This document shows positions 6,628-14,899 of a stretch of 41,767 nucleotides of DNA, piece after piece (the first letter of the stretch is position 1; each line of letters begins with the position of its first letter). The stretch is from Acidobacteriaceae bacterium (GTDB lineage Bacteria; Acidobacteriota; Terriglobia; Terriglobales; Acidobacteriaceae). The notes under the pieces are model-generated. The model searched no databases and had not been told where the DNA came from. It saw nothing but the letters and a program-made list of their open reading frames with translations. The position numbers and the translations under genes are program-made. Location of the stretch: NCBI GenBank assembly GCA_003139095.1, contig PLHW01000044.1:248538-290304 (forward strand), in the 5' to 3' direction.

Positions 6628-8538
6628 ATGACTAATCCACGAACTTTTGGGCTGTTTACTTTTGTATCTGTATCCCGGCGAAGCCGGAAAAGTGACAGGC
6701 GCGGGGAGATTTGGCTGAGAATGGCTTGCATGGTCCTTACGTTTTGCCTCGCGACGGCGATGGCCGCGCCGACGCAGACCTTCACCGTTCTCTATGACTT
6801 CAATATCAATAACGGGAGCAGTGTCGGCAATCCCGTTGGGTCTGTGGTGCAGGGCAGCGATGGGAATTTCTACGGAGTGGGTACGTCCTACTATGGCACG
6901 GTCTACAAAATGACGCCGGAGGGCACGGAGACCACGCTTTACAGGTTTTGCTCGCAACCTAACTGCACGGACGGCGAATACCTCGCGGCAGGGGTATTTC
7001 TGGCAAACGACGGGAATTTCTACGGCACAACCGAGGAGGGCGGGACGGGCCTCTATGGCACGGTCTACAAAATGACGCCGGAGGGTACGCTGACCACGCT
7101 TTACAATTTTTGCTCCCAACCTAATTGCACCGATGGGGAAAGCCCCATGGCAGCGCTAATTCAAGCCAGCGACGGAAATCTTTATGGGACGACCGCTTTC
7201 GGCGGGAGCAACGGCTGGGGCACGGTCTTCAGAGTTACTTCCGGGGGCACCCTGACCACGCTTTACAATTTTTGCTCGCAACCTAACTGCACCGACGGCA
7301 GCGATCCTTCTACAGGGCTGATACAAGCCAGCGACGGGAACTTCTACGGGACAACTGCGGGCACGGTCTTCAAAATCACTTCTGGGGGCACGCTGACCAC
7401 GCTCTACAGGTTTTGCTCGCAACCTAAATGCACCGACGGCTCGGGGCCTAAAGGAGCACTGATTCAAGCTACCGACGGGAGCTTTTATGGGACAACGAAT
7501 GTGGGCGGGGTCGGCAGTCCTGACTGCCAGGGCCTGTCCCAGGGCTGTGGCACCGTCTTCAAAATCACGCCGCAGGGCGCGCTGACCACGCTCTACAGCT
7601 TTTGCGCTCAGGCGAACTGCGCCGATGGCGTTTACCCGGCGGCGGGGCTGGTGCAAGGCAGCGATGGGAACTTCTACGGGACAACTTCCTATGGGGGAAT
7701 CGGCTACGACAAGAGCTATCCGTTGACCGGCAACGGAACAATATTCCAAATCACCTCGGGGGGCACGCTAACGACGGTGCACAGCTTCACCGGCACCGAC
7801 GGCGCGAATCCGCTGGGCGGGCTGCTGCAAGCCAGCAACGGAACGTTCTACGGGACGACCTCTGGGGGCGGTGAGGATTATGGAACCTTCTTCAGCCTGT
7901 TGATGGGGGTGGGCGGCCCGGCGATCACGCTCTCGCCCACAGCGCTGAACTTCGGCGATGAGATTCGCGGCGAACCAAGCGCCGCACTGACGGTGACGGC
8001 GACCAACACCGGCTCGGCCACGCTGGACATCGACAGCATCACCATCAATGGCGATTTTGCAATTTTCGCGAACACGTGCGGAGCCACCTTGGCCCCGGGC
8101 GTGATCTGCAATGTGAGTGTTACCTTCACGCCCCAAGCGCTCGGCCTGCTGACGGGAACGCTCACCTTTACCGACAATGCTCCTAACAGCCCGCAGGGGG
8201 TGGCACTATCGGGTACGGGTGTCAAAGTAATGCCGGCGACGCTTACGCCGGCCACGGCAAAGTACGCGAAGCAGAAGGTCGGCACGACCAGTAAGCCGAA
8301 GACGTTCACCTTGACGAACAAACAGATTGCAACGTTGACCGACATCGCTATCTCGACGACCGGAGACTTCGCGGTGTCCGCGACGACATGCGGGACGAGC
8401 CTGGCGGCGAAACAGAAATGCACGATCAGCGTGACGTTCACGCCGACGCAGACGGGTACGAGGACGGGGGAACTGAGCGTGAGCGACAGCGCCGGCAACA
8501 GCCCGCAGACGGCAAGCCTAACCGGCACGGGCGATTAG
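6628..8538 (+). CDS. Secreted GloVer-repeat protein with two C-terminal choice-of-anchor/HYDIN-like domains
   Basis: 636 residues from ATG 6628 with SD GGAGG 7 nt upstream; an upstream TTG at 6607 is less likely. An N-terminal Arg-rich stretch leads to a hydrophobic segment (MACMVLTFCLATAMAA), consistent with export. Residues 60-420 or so hold about seven tandem units of roughly 50 residues, each with GTVFKIT..GTLTTLY.FCSQPNCTDG and a DGNFYGTT core. This is the Gloeobacter/Verrucomicrobia (GloVer, TIGR03803-type) repeat, predicted to form beta-propeller-like blades. Two Ig-like modules follow (LSPTALNFGDEIRGEPS..., then the ATLTPATAKYAKQKVGT module), each with CGATLAPG/CGTSLAAK and VTFTP blocks of ASPM-SPD2-Hydin type. 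Function is unknown; these are cell-surface proteins common in Acidobacteriota. A hairpin terminator follows. Confidence 0.85.
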   Translation: MTNPRTFGLFTFVSVSRRSRKSDRRGEIWLRMACMVLTFCLATAMAAPTQTFTVLYDFNINNGSSVGNPVGSVVQGSDGNFYGVGTSYYGTVYKMTPEGTETTLYRFCSQPNCTDGEYLAAGVFLANDGNFYGTTEEGGTGLYGTVYKMTPEGTLTTLYNFCSQPNCTDGESPMAALIQASDGNLYGTTAFGGSNGWGTVFRVTSGGTLTTLYNFCSQPNCTDGSDPSTGLIQASDGNFYGTTAGTVFKITSGGTLTTLYRFCSQPKCTDGSGPKGALIQATDGSFYGTTNVGGVGSPDCQGLSQGCGTVFKITPQGALTTLYSFCAQANCADGVYPAAGLVQGSDGNFYGTTSYGGIGYDKSYPLTGNGTIFQITSGGTLTTVHSFTGTDGANPLGGLLQASNGTFYGTTSGGGEDYGTFFSLLMGVGGPAITLSPTALNFGDEIRGEPSAALTVTATNTGSATLDIDSITINGDFAIFANTCGATLAPGVICNVSVTFTPQALGLLTGTLTFTDNAPNSPQGVALSGTGVKVMPATLTPATAKYAKQKVGTTSKPKTFTLTNKQIATLTDIAISTTGDFAVSATTCGTSLAAKQKCTISVTFTPTQTGTRTGELSVSDSAGNSPQTASLTGTGD

Positions 8539-8555
8539 CACTTGATGGGCTAACA

Positions 8556-8588
8556 GATAAGCCGCGCATCGCTGCGGGGCTTATCTTT
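8556..8588 (+). terminator. Probable factor-independent terminator
   Basis: GATAAGCC (8556-8563) pairs with GGCTTATC (8578-8585), followed by TTT. It lies 18 nt after the stop of the GloVer-repeat gene. The short T run makes it moderate rather than strong. Confidence 0.5.
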
Positions 8589-8635
8589 GCTGGGCTAAAG
8601 TGGTTTGCGCGTAACTTTTGTTACTAGGTCAGCAT

Positions 8636-8650
8636 GACCGGAGTCCGGTC
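8636..8650. repeat. Short perfect dyad
   Basis: GACCGG-AGT-CCGGTC is a perfect 6-bp inverted repeat in the gap between the convergent GloVer-repeat and secreted hypothetical genes. It has no flanking T tract. It could be a protein-binding site or chance. Confidence 0.3.
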
Positions 8651-8831
8651 ACAACGAAGGATGAAAAGAGGTTCCCCGCCAACCACCTGGTTGCAGTGAG
8701 TTGCGGCTCTTTTCTAGGGAGGCGATGTCGCAAGCGTGCGCTGTTTGTTCGCCTTTTTCGCAGCTCTATCCATGCGCGCGGGCAACTGGTGTGTCTGTTG
8801 CCGAGAAGACGTCTTATCTTCCCTTCGTAAG

Positions 8832-9842
8832 TTACCCAATCGGCACGGCATAGGCTCGGACTTGGTAGCCTGTGCACGATCCGGGCGCGCCGCAAGCGAC
8901 GATCGCTGTGCTCACCGTGATCGCGGCAGAACCATTGGTGTTGACTGCATAAGTTCCCGCTGCAAAGGCCGTTCCACCGGTGGTAAAACTCATACTCGGG
9001 GAGAGTGTACCCAGGCCACTGACGAGCGACACCTTAGCCGCAGAGATGGCTTGGGACTGGTTGTTCGTGTAATTTAATTCGACCTGCAAAGCGCCAGGAC
9101 CAACCGTGGTACAGCCAGTGCCCGTCTCGTTTGCGTAGATCGAAACCAAGTACGTCCCAGCAGGGCAGTACGTGGTCGAGCACAACGTCTGCGTCGAGAC
9201 TATTCCAGTCTGCGTCCCGGAAAAATAGGTATGGTTGCTGTCGCCGCTAAACGAGCAGGTTTCAGTCCCTGAAGAGTTCGTGCAGCCTTTGACCCCACTC
9301 GCCGCGAGCGGCGGCTGATTCTCGGTGATCGGAGAAGTTGCTGTGACATTTTCGAGCAAGTAGGTTGCCCCGCTCGTGTTGCCGTTTGCGAGACCAACTG
9401 TGCCGCTGGAGGTCGCATTCTTGCCGAAGACTGGCGTAGTCGTCTCGGTCCATGCGCCGGAGACCCCGGCGACGATCCCACCGTCCGTCTCTGCGATGGA
9501 CATTCCCCACGCGCTTGATCCGCCGTATACGGCAATGCCAGCCGCATTGGGCCAGGTCATCGAACCGGAACCGCCGCCGCTCATTGCCGACCAAGAGCTG
9601 CCGTTGTATCCGCACAACACCAAGTTCGAGCCGCCTCCAGTTGAGCAATCCGTCGAGGAAGCACCGTCCGTGACGGTGACCGTTGCTCCTTTACCGAAGG
9701 AGGTCCAGAGCGATAGCTTCCCAACCGTCGTAATCGGGGGCACGCCAAAACCGATGGCCCCAGAGCCAGAGCCCCCGAGAGTTTGGGCACTGGCAGATAC
9801 GACGAGCATTAGCAGTAGCGAACCGAAGATGTACACTTTCAT
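8832..9842 (-). CDS. Secreted hypothetical protein, tail-fibre-like composition
   Basis: 336 residues from ATG 9842 with SD AGGAGA upstream; a longer in-frame start at 9947 adds a charged leader without SD. Residues 1-19 are a signal peptide (VYIFGSLLLMLVVSASAQ). The body is rich in Gly, Ser and Thr with few charged residues, and contains MTWPNAAGIAVYGGSSAWG, a block that resembles collar or tail-spike-type proteins annotated in Acidobacteriota. Several Cys pairs (CSTGGGSNLVLC, CSTTYC, CGAPGSC) suggest disulfides outside the cytoplasm. No enzymatic motif is visible. It lies between the GloVer-repeat gene and the recombinase remnant, so it may belong to an integrated element. Confidence 0.75.
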   Translation of the reverse strand: MKVYIFGSLLLMLVVSASAQTLGGSGSGAIGFGVPPITTVGKLSLWTSFGKGATVTVTDGASSTDCSTGGGSNLVLCGYNGSSWSAMSGGGSGSMTWPNAAGIAVYGGSSAWGMSIAETDGGIVAGVSGAWTETTTPVFGKNATSSGTVGLANGNTSGATYLLENVTATSPITENQPPLAASGVKGCTNSSGTETCSFSGDSNHTYFSGTQTGIVSTQTLCSTTYCPAGTYLVSIYANETGTGCTTVGPGALQVELNYTNNQSQAISAAKVSLVSGLGTLSPSMSFTTGGTAFAAGTYAVNTNGSAAITVSTAIVACGAPGSCTGYQVRAYAVPIG

Positions 9843-10142
9843 GGCGTTGGTTTTCTCCTGAGTGCCCCAAATTTGGAGCCGACGTAGTCGGGCAGCGCTG
9901 AGTTCGCGCCGCTTCATCAGCACTCGGATTCCCATGGGCTCGTTCACCTTTGCCCCGCATCGCCTTCGGAGGTAAGGTCGTTCCCGCTAGCCTCCCGTTC
10001 GGCTCTCTGGATCTTCTCAATGGCCTCCCTGCGCCACGGGGGCAGGTAGAGCCTTGGTATCATCGGCAGACTGAAAGCGCCGTTTGACACTTTCGCCCTG
10101 CTTCTTGCCTGCCTCGGACGCAGGAGCGAGGAGGCTGTTCCG
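9843..10142. other. Intergenic stretch without supported gene
   Basis: Apart from the SD of the secreted protein (about 9850), nothing convincing is seen. Short frames on both strands (for example a minus-strand one ending in a basic/acidic helix-like peptide near 9955-10065) lack SDs and homologous-looking blocks. The missing N-terminal half of the recombinase is not detectable here. Confidence 0.5.
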
Positions 10143-10661
10143 TTGCAGCCCCATGATCTCGACGACAACTGCGTACTTCACTTTCGACGCATCATTTGCA
10201 AACGCCGAGTGGAGGAATTGAAAGAGCACGAGCAAATCCACATGCCGCTCGATCCAGTCGAGCACGCGGAACTGATTCAACGTTTGCGTAAGCTGGGCGA
10301 GGGGAAGAAATGGATTTTCCAGAACCGTGCGGGAACACCTATCGACCATAACAACGGTCGTAGGCGCTACCTCAAACCCGCAGCAGCGGCGGTCGGTGTC
10401 CAGATCGGTGGTTGGCACGATTTCCGCCACACTCTGTCGCGCACTTTGCGTCGTGCTGGCGTCCATCCGGTCGTGATCAAGGACACCCTCCATCACAGCA
10501 AAGTCGATCTGGCGATGAACGTGTACGACAAAGCCAGTACCGAGGACATCCGTGCGGGTCTGAGAATAGCGAGCAAAAAGCTGTTGGGCAGCGATTTGCT
10601 ACCAAAGGATTTGCTACCAGCCACTCCGAAGCAGTCTGAGGCAGGCGAGAGTGCGGCTTAA
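10143..10661 (+). pseudogene. Tyrosine recombinase (phage-type integrase), C-terminal fragment
   Basis: About 172 codons, with only a TTG as possible start. The C-terminal catalytic half is present: LRKLGEGKKWIFQNRAGTPI, then WHDFRHT (His92-x-x-Arg95), the second His in TLHHSK (117-118), and the nucleophile Tyr128 in MNVYDKAS. The N-terminal DNA-binding domain and the first catalytic Arg are missing (family members have about 350-400 residues), so it should be inactive. The stop lies 22 bp from the 3' end of tRNA-Lys, the usual attachment position for integrases, so this is probably a remnant of an island inserted at that tRNA. Confidence 0.8.
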
Positions 10662-10683
10662 GTCCCGTGCTTGCAATGAAAGA

Positions 10684-10759
<76 letters not shown>

Positions 10760-10785
10760 GACGGACGGTCGAGAGATGAAGGGTG

Positions 10786-10794
10786 ATTATATCA
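10786..10794 (-). promoter_or_regulatory. Extended -10 promoter of tRNA-Lys
   Basis: On the minus strand TGATATAAT (10794-10786) is a perfect TATAAT preceded by TGN, about 27 nt upstream of the mature tRNA 5' end. No good -35 is seen at the normal distance, which fits an extended -10 promoter. Confidence 0.6.
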
Positions 10795-11388
10795 TTCGCT
10801 GGTTTGTGGCTCCTTGATTGCCCTTCAGCGGTAGTGTCCTAATGTTGCGATGCCGCAAAGACGGGCGCGCGTCAGCGGGTAGTCGGCGTGCGAGGTGAAT
10901 GATCGCAGATTCGCAAGTGCGAGGGTGGGAGGCAAGGGGCGGCAAGAGCGGGGGGCAGAGGTTGCAAGTTTGCAATGTCCTGGCTCCATGAAGCGACGTT
11001 GGACGGCGTGGCGAATTGCTCTTTTTTCATTGTTTCGTAGGCTTTTGACAATCGCGCGCGGGCCGCGTGAGGAAATCTGCGGCCGCGCAGTGGCGTTTGA
11101 TGGGAACCAGATATTAGAGCCGGCAGTCGTTGTTGTCTGCGCGTGGCGGTTGCCGCTCGCGACAACGAACCAAAGAACGAACGCCCCACCATACGTCGAT
11201 GCCAAGCGCCCCCCCATAACTTCCGATTCGCTATACGTACACTTTATTGCGATTAAAACTCCGATCACTGTCTGCATGTGAGATGCCTCGTCGCGACCTT
11301 TCGTTGGGCTCCAAAACCGCGCTTCCGCCGGGCCGCAAAAGCAAGTCACAAAGATAGGTGATCCGAGTCACTGAAGGGATGTGATCTC
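10795..11388. other. About 600 bp without a supported gene
   Basis: Open frames exist on both strands (minus 10825-11349, plus 10895-11281) but show Arg/Ala/Pro-rich composition, no recognised family and no good SD. The minus one has an internal Met near 11278 followed by a hydrophobic stretch, so a small membrane protein cannot be excluded. A GTCACA-containing AT-richer patch near 11345-11375 belongs to the regulatory region of the next gene. Confidence 0.4.
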
Positions 11389-11404
11389 TGTGCGATAAGT
11401 CACA
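11389..11404. promoter_or_regulatory. CRP/FNR-family-like site
   Basis: TGTGCGATAAGTCACA matches TGTGA-N6-TCACA with one mismatch. It lies 103-118 nt upstream of the ATG at 11507, a distance like that of the perfect site at 3283-3298 from the cytochrome-porin gene. Nearby GTCACA (11345) and GTGATC (11381) words add partial half-sites. Confidence 0.35.
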
Positions 11405-11506
11405 GCTAGGAAATTCGATTGGGCGGCGCTCTCCAGACCGCTTTCGCCGCCAGGACGGACGCTTTAAGTCAATGCTTTCAAGACTTGATGCGCCGGAGGT
11501 GCATCG

Positions 11507-11857
11507 ATGAACGGCTTCGCGGTCATTCAGCAGCAGCTCCTACTCTCCTTCTTCCTTGTGGCCTTCTCCTGGCTTAAGTGGCGGACAAGGGTGCTCCGCA
11601 CGATCGCCGTAGGACGCGCGTTCGGGAGCGGGATCGACATTCTCCGCACGCCGCTCTTATTGCTCTCCGCGTTCCATTCGCAGCAGCAAAAGGCCCCGCT
11701 GTTGCCCGACAACTTGCCCAGTTCCACCGGCATCGGGAGATCCTCTACTAAAAGTCGGCCCTCCATTTCGGCTGACTGGATCGCGCCCGTCATCGTGTGG
11801 TTTCTGCTCATAATGATGGCCTTCGCAATCGTGGGCTTCTTGCTGGGCGAAAGGTAA
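11507..11857 (+). CDS. Small membrane protein, unknown function
   Basis: 116 residues from ATG 11507 with SD GGAGG about 9 nt upstream. Two hydrophobic segments are visible, at about residues 8-24 (QQLLLSFFLVAFSW) and 93-113 (APVIVWFLLIMMAFAIVGFLL), with a polar Ser/Pro-rich middle. No family is recognised. A 27-residue membrane peptide gene follows after 31 nt, so the two may form an operon under the CRP-like site upstream. Confidence 0.5.
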   Translation: MNGFAVIQQQLLLSFFLVAFSWLKWRTRVLRTIAVGRAFGSGIDILRTPLLLLSAFHSQQQKAPLLPDNLPSSTGIGRSSTKSRPSISADWIAPVIVWFLLIMMAFAIVGFLLGER

Positions 11858-11888
11858 GACGTAAACCTATGCACGCCGAGGAGACAAT

Positions 11889-11972
11889 ATGGTCATTCTA
11901 ACGATCATCTTTACTGTCGTACTGATGAGTCTGTTGTTGAGCGCCACGATGTACTGCTTGCTGAAGCGCTAG
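11889..11972 (+). CDS. 27-residue single-TM miniprotein
   Basis: ATG 11889 has an ideal SD (GAGGAG, 11878-11883) 5 nt upstream and encodes 27 residues, starting MVILTIIFTVVLMSLLL and ending YCLLKR before TAG. Nearly the whole peptide is one transmembrane helix with a positive C-terminus. Size and build resemble accessory subunits such as KdpF or CydX, but no specific similarity is recognised and no such complex is encoded nearby. It lies 31 nt after the 116-residue membrane protein gene and is probably co-expressed. Confidence 0.5.
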   Translation: MVILTIIFTVVLMSLLLSATMYCLLKR

Positions 11973-12037
11973 CAACCTTTTCTCATGCATCGGGCGGCGT
12001 GGATAGTTGCGCCAGCGCGGCGAATTTCGGCCGGCGC

Positions 12038-13357
12038 CTACAGATTTGCTACGCGGCGCTGCACGACCAGGAAATAAAGAGCCAGCACAACCAGCAGCAT
12101 GCCATTGACGCCGAGCACGATGGGCACGGAGAAAATAGGGACGAGCCAACCGGAGAGCAGATTTCCCATGGGCATGCCGCCGCGAAAGGCGAAGTTGTAA
12201 ACGCTCATCACACGGCCGCGCATTTCGTTGGTGGTGATCAACTGGACGAGCGAATTCACATTCGCGAAAACGGCCATCATCGAGGCTCCGACAAGCACGA
12301 GCATGGTACCGCTGAACGGTAGCCATCGCGACCATGCAAAGCCCGATATGCCGACGCCGAGAGTCATGAGGGCGGTAAGGGCAAGGCGCCCCTTTCTCTT
12401 GATGTTGCCCATCCCGGCCACGCCGAGCGATCCGACGATTGAGCCGAGACCCATGAGCGCGAGAAGGTTGCCATAGGTTTCCGGGCCGCGATGGAAGATG
12501 TCCTTTACGAACACCGGGAAATAGGTGCGCATCGGCATGCTGAGGAACGTCATGCAGAAGGCGAGGAGGATAAGCGCTTCCATCGAAGGTTGATTACGGA
12601 CAAACTTGATGCCCTCTTTCAGGCTGGTGAAGACCGATTCCTTGGTTTTTTGCGGGAGGAAACGCGCAGTGATGATGGACAACGAAATGACTGGAGCCAG
12701 GAAGGAAACCGCGTTGAGGCCGAAGCACCAGGTCTCGCCAAGTTTGGCGAGCGCCTGTCCGGCCAAGGCCGGACCCACCATGACCGCCACGTTGAACTGA
12801 ATTGAGTTCAGGGCGATCGCATTGGGCATGTCTTCCTTATCCACGAGGGTCGGAATGAGGGCCTGATAGGCGGGTCCGCCGAAAGCCTGCGCCAAACCAG
12901 AAACGAATGAAAGGCAGAGGATGGGCCAGACGTGCGTCAGCCCCATGATGATCAGAATGGTGAGCAAGCCGGCGCTTGCCATCTGCACGTATTGCGAACC
13001 GAGGAGAATACGGCGGCGCTCGACACGGTCGGCAACTACGCCGCCGATCAAGGAAAACAAAAAGATGGGGATGCCGCCGAGAAACTGATCGAGAGCCAAT
13101 AGAAATGCGGAGTGGCTGAGGCGATAGATGAGCCAGCCCTGCGCGACGATCTGCATCCATGTGCCGATGCTGGACGTGCAGGCGCCGATCCACATCAGGC
13201 GAAAATCGCGATATTGAAATGCCTTAAAGACCCGGCGAAGCAATGGAGAGCCCCAAAAGAAGTCTCCGAGCAGCCTACCATGCCGATGGACGGCGCGACC
13301 GCCAGGGATGGGTTCGAGCGGCGACGCCGGCGGCGGAAGGGAATTCCCCAAAGCCAT
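12038..13357 (-). CDS. MFS transporter (MFS_3/EntS-like exporter family)
   Basis: 439 residues, about 12 transmembrane helices. The conserved start of the family (FQYRDFRLMWIGACTSSIGTWMQ) lies at about residues 46-68, followed by the loop motif GGVVADRVERRR between TM2 and TM3. The second half contains NEMRGRVMSVYNFAFRGGMPMGNLLSGW, typical of MFS_3 proteins related to the enterobactin exporter EntS. The proposed ATG at 13357 leaves a 45-residue Pro/Arg-rich leader that may be non-coding; no better Met precedes the conserved part. It diverges from the pseudouridine synthase gene with only 13 bp between start codons. Substrate unknown; siderophore, drug or metabolite export is possible. Confidence 0.85.
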   Translation of the reverse strand: MALGNSLPPPASPLEPIPGGRAVHRHGRLLGDFFWGSPLLRRVFKAFQYRDFRLMWIGACTSSIGTWMQIVAQGWLIYRLSHSAFLLALDQFLGGIPIFLFSLIGGVVADRVERRRILLGSQYVQMASAGLLTILIIMGLTHVWPILCLSFVSGLAQAFGGPAYQALIPTLVDKEDMPNAIALNSIQFNVAVMVGPALAGQALAKLGETWCFGLNAVSFLAPVISLSIITARFLPQKTKESVFTSLKEGIKFVRNQPSMEALILLAFCMTFLSMPMRTYFPVFVKDIFHRGPETYGNLLALMGLGSIVGSLGVAGMGNIKRKGRLALTALMTLGVGISGFAWSRWLPFSGTMLVLVGASMMAVFANVNSLVQLITTNEMRGRVMSVYNFAFRGGMPMGNLLSGWLVPIFSVPIVLGVNGMLLVVLALYFLVVQRRVANL

Positions 13358-13370
13358 TTAGCATAGACGG

Positions 13371-14147
13371 ATGAGGCGAGAGAAAGTTTGTGGGCTGGCG
13401 CGGGCGCTGTCGAAAATGGGCTGCTGCTCGCGATCGCAAGCCGGGGAACTGATTCAGTCGGGGCGCGTCGGTGTGAACGGGAGGACGGTTCGGGACCCGG
13501 AGTTTCGGGTGCGGCTTCCCGGGACCCGGATCGAGGTCGACGGGTTAGCTGCCGAAAAAAGGCCTGCCATTTACGTGGCGATAAATAAACCGCGCGGGGT
13601 GGTCACGACGGCGTCCGACGAAAAAGGGCGGCGCACGATTTACGATCTGCTTGCGCCCGAGACTCCGTGGGTGGGCGCAGTGGGCCGCCTGGACAAAGCC
13701 AGCGAGGGCCTGCTGCTTTTGACGAACGATTCGGAGTGGGCGGCGAGAATCACCGATCCGGCCAACCATCTGGATAAGATCTACCACGTGCAGATTGACC
13801 GTGTGGCCGATGACAGGCTGCTCGAAAGATTGACTGCGGGCTGCGCATTCGAGGGCGGGCGACTGCGCGCCAAGCGGGCACGTTTGGTGCGGGCGGGCGG
13901 TACGAACAGCTGGATTGAGATTACGCTGGACGAAGGAAAGAACCGGCAGATTCGGCGGTTGCTTGACGCTCTGGAAGTTCGCGTGTTGCGGCTGATTCGG
14001 ATTGCGATCGGGCCGCTGCAACTTGGGAAACTGAGAAAGGGCGAGATGCGGCGGCTGACGGCAGCGGAAAAGGGCACGCTTGACGGGGAGCTTGCGAAGA
14101 AAAAGGCCGGAAAAGACAACGAGCGCGTGCCGATAGATGTGGGGTGA
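13371..14147 (+). CDS. rRNA pseudouridine synthase, RsuA/RluB family
   Basis: 258 residues from ATG 13371. An N-terminal S4 RNA-binding domain (LARALSKMGCCSRSQAGELIQSGRVGVNG, residues 9-37) precedes the catalytic domain. The signature GRLDKASEGLLLLTND (105-120) supplies the catalytic Asp108. INKPRGVVTT (71-80) and the C-terminal EGKNRQIRRLLDAL block are also family hallmarks. The family converts a specific uridine in 16S or 23S rRNA to pseudouridine. RsuA, RluB and RluE cannot be told apart by eye; the S4 domain argues against RluE. Its start lies 13 bp from the divergent MFS gene. Confidence 0.9.
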   Translation: MRREKVCGLARALSKMGCCSRSQAGELIQSGRVGVNGRTVRDPEFRVRLPGTRIEVDGLAAEKRPAIYVAINKPRGVVTTASDEKGRRTIYDLLAPETPWVGAVGRLDKASEGLLLLTNDSEWAARITDPANHLDKIYHVQIDRVADDRLLERLTAGCAFEGGRLRAKRARLVRAGGTNSWIEITLDEGKNRQIRRLLDALEVRVLRLIRIAIGPLQLGKLRKGEMRRLTAAEKGTLDGELAKKKAGKDNERVPIDVG

Positions 14148-14316
14148 GGATGGCAACGGCACGCGCTCTATTAAGTTGAGGCCAGACTATGCCGAAGCGA
14201 GAGCGATGTCAAGATAAATCTTTCAGATACAGTAGTTTAGCGGCTTCGGCACAACGCCTAATTCGATTTTTTGGCAAGTGCATAGATCACAGTTCTGTGT
14301 GACAAGCCCGGATAGC

Positions 14317-14895
14317 TTATTGCCCGCGCCGGTCGGCCGTGTTTTGCTTTGCCGCAGACAGTCCGTGCTGGGCGAGATATTCCTTCGCTTGAAGAACTAC
14401 TTTGCGCTCGCCACTGTACGCCATTTGTTTCGCCGCGTCGTTGAGCGGCATCCAGCGCGCCTGTTTGACTTCGATGCGCATCTCGGGAGTTACATCGTCG
14501 ATTTCGCCGGACAGGTAGCGCATCAGATAAAAGCTCACGATTTTGAAAACGCGCGCGCCGTCGCCCCAGGTGCGAACGTAAACATAGCGGAGATCTACCA
14601 GTTTGGTGATCGCTTCGGCGCGGATGCCGGTTTCTTCGAATACTTCGCGAAGGGCAGCGGCCTCGGCTTTTTCGCCGGCATCTACAAGACCCTTTGGCAG
14701 GCACAACAGGGCGGGGCTGCGTTTGCGCGGAGTCTTGGCCGCGTTCTTCGGTTCAGTTTTCCCGGGCTCGTCTTTTTGCGGTTCGTCTTTCCGCGGTTCG
14801 TCTTTCCGCGGTTCAATGAGCGCGACGTACCACACCGAGTCGATTTCGCGCAGGACCACGCCGCCGGCCGAAATTTCTCGCGTCATCGCGCACAT
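14317..14895 (-). CDS. Nudix hydrolase with KDEP-repeat insert
   Basis: 192 residues from ATG 14895, four nt after the stop of the decarboxylase gene, with GGGGAG upstream; a Met three codons on is an alternative start. The Nudix box is complete: Gly and Glu, then REVFEETGI, within GLVDAGEKAEAAALREVFEE (about residues 72-91). Blocks before it (ISAGGVVLRE) and after it (VYVRTWGDGARVFKIVSFYLMRY) fit Ap4A/diphosphoinositol-type Nudix enzymes that cleave nucleoside-diphosphate derivatives. A charged loop of PRKDE-type pentapeptides at about residues 30-49, encoded by a 15-bp tandem repeat, is inserted before the box. It is the last gene of the methyltransferase-decarboxylase-Nudix run; the link to decarboxylation is unclear. 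Confidence 0.85.
   Translation of the reverse strand: MCAMTREISAGGVVLREIDSVWYVALIEPRKDEPRKDEPQKDEPGKTEPKNAAKTPRKRSPALLCLPKGLVDAGEKAEAAALREVFEETGIRAEAITKLVDLRYVYVRTWGDGARVFKIVSFYLMRYLSGEIDDVTPEMRIEVKQARWMPLNDAAKQMAYSGERKVVLQAKEYLAQHGLSAAKQNTADRRGQ
14750..14809 (-). repeat. Four tandem 15-bp units in the Nudix gene
   Basis: Four consecutive 15-bp units (14750-14764, 14765-14779, 14780-14794, 14795-14809). The last two are identical (GGTTCGTCTTTCCGC) and the others are degenerate. Being a multiple of three they encode pentapeptides of the PRKDE/PQKDE/PGKTE type, and copy number could change without a frameshift. Confidence 0.85.
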
Positions 14896-14899
14896 GCGA

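Noticed and set aside
10825-11349. Minus-strand hypothetical gene of about 174 codons
   Set aside because: No SD at its first Met, Arg/Pro/Ala-rich sequence, no recognised family, and competing open frames on the other strand. Not supported as a gene.
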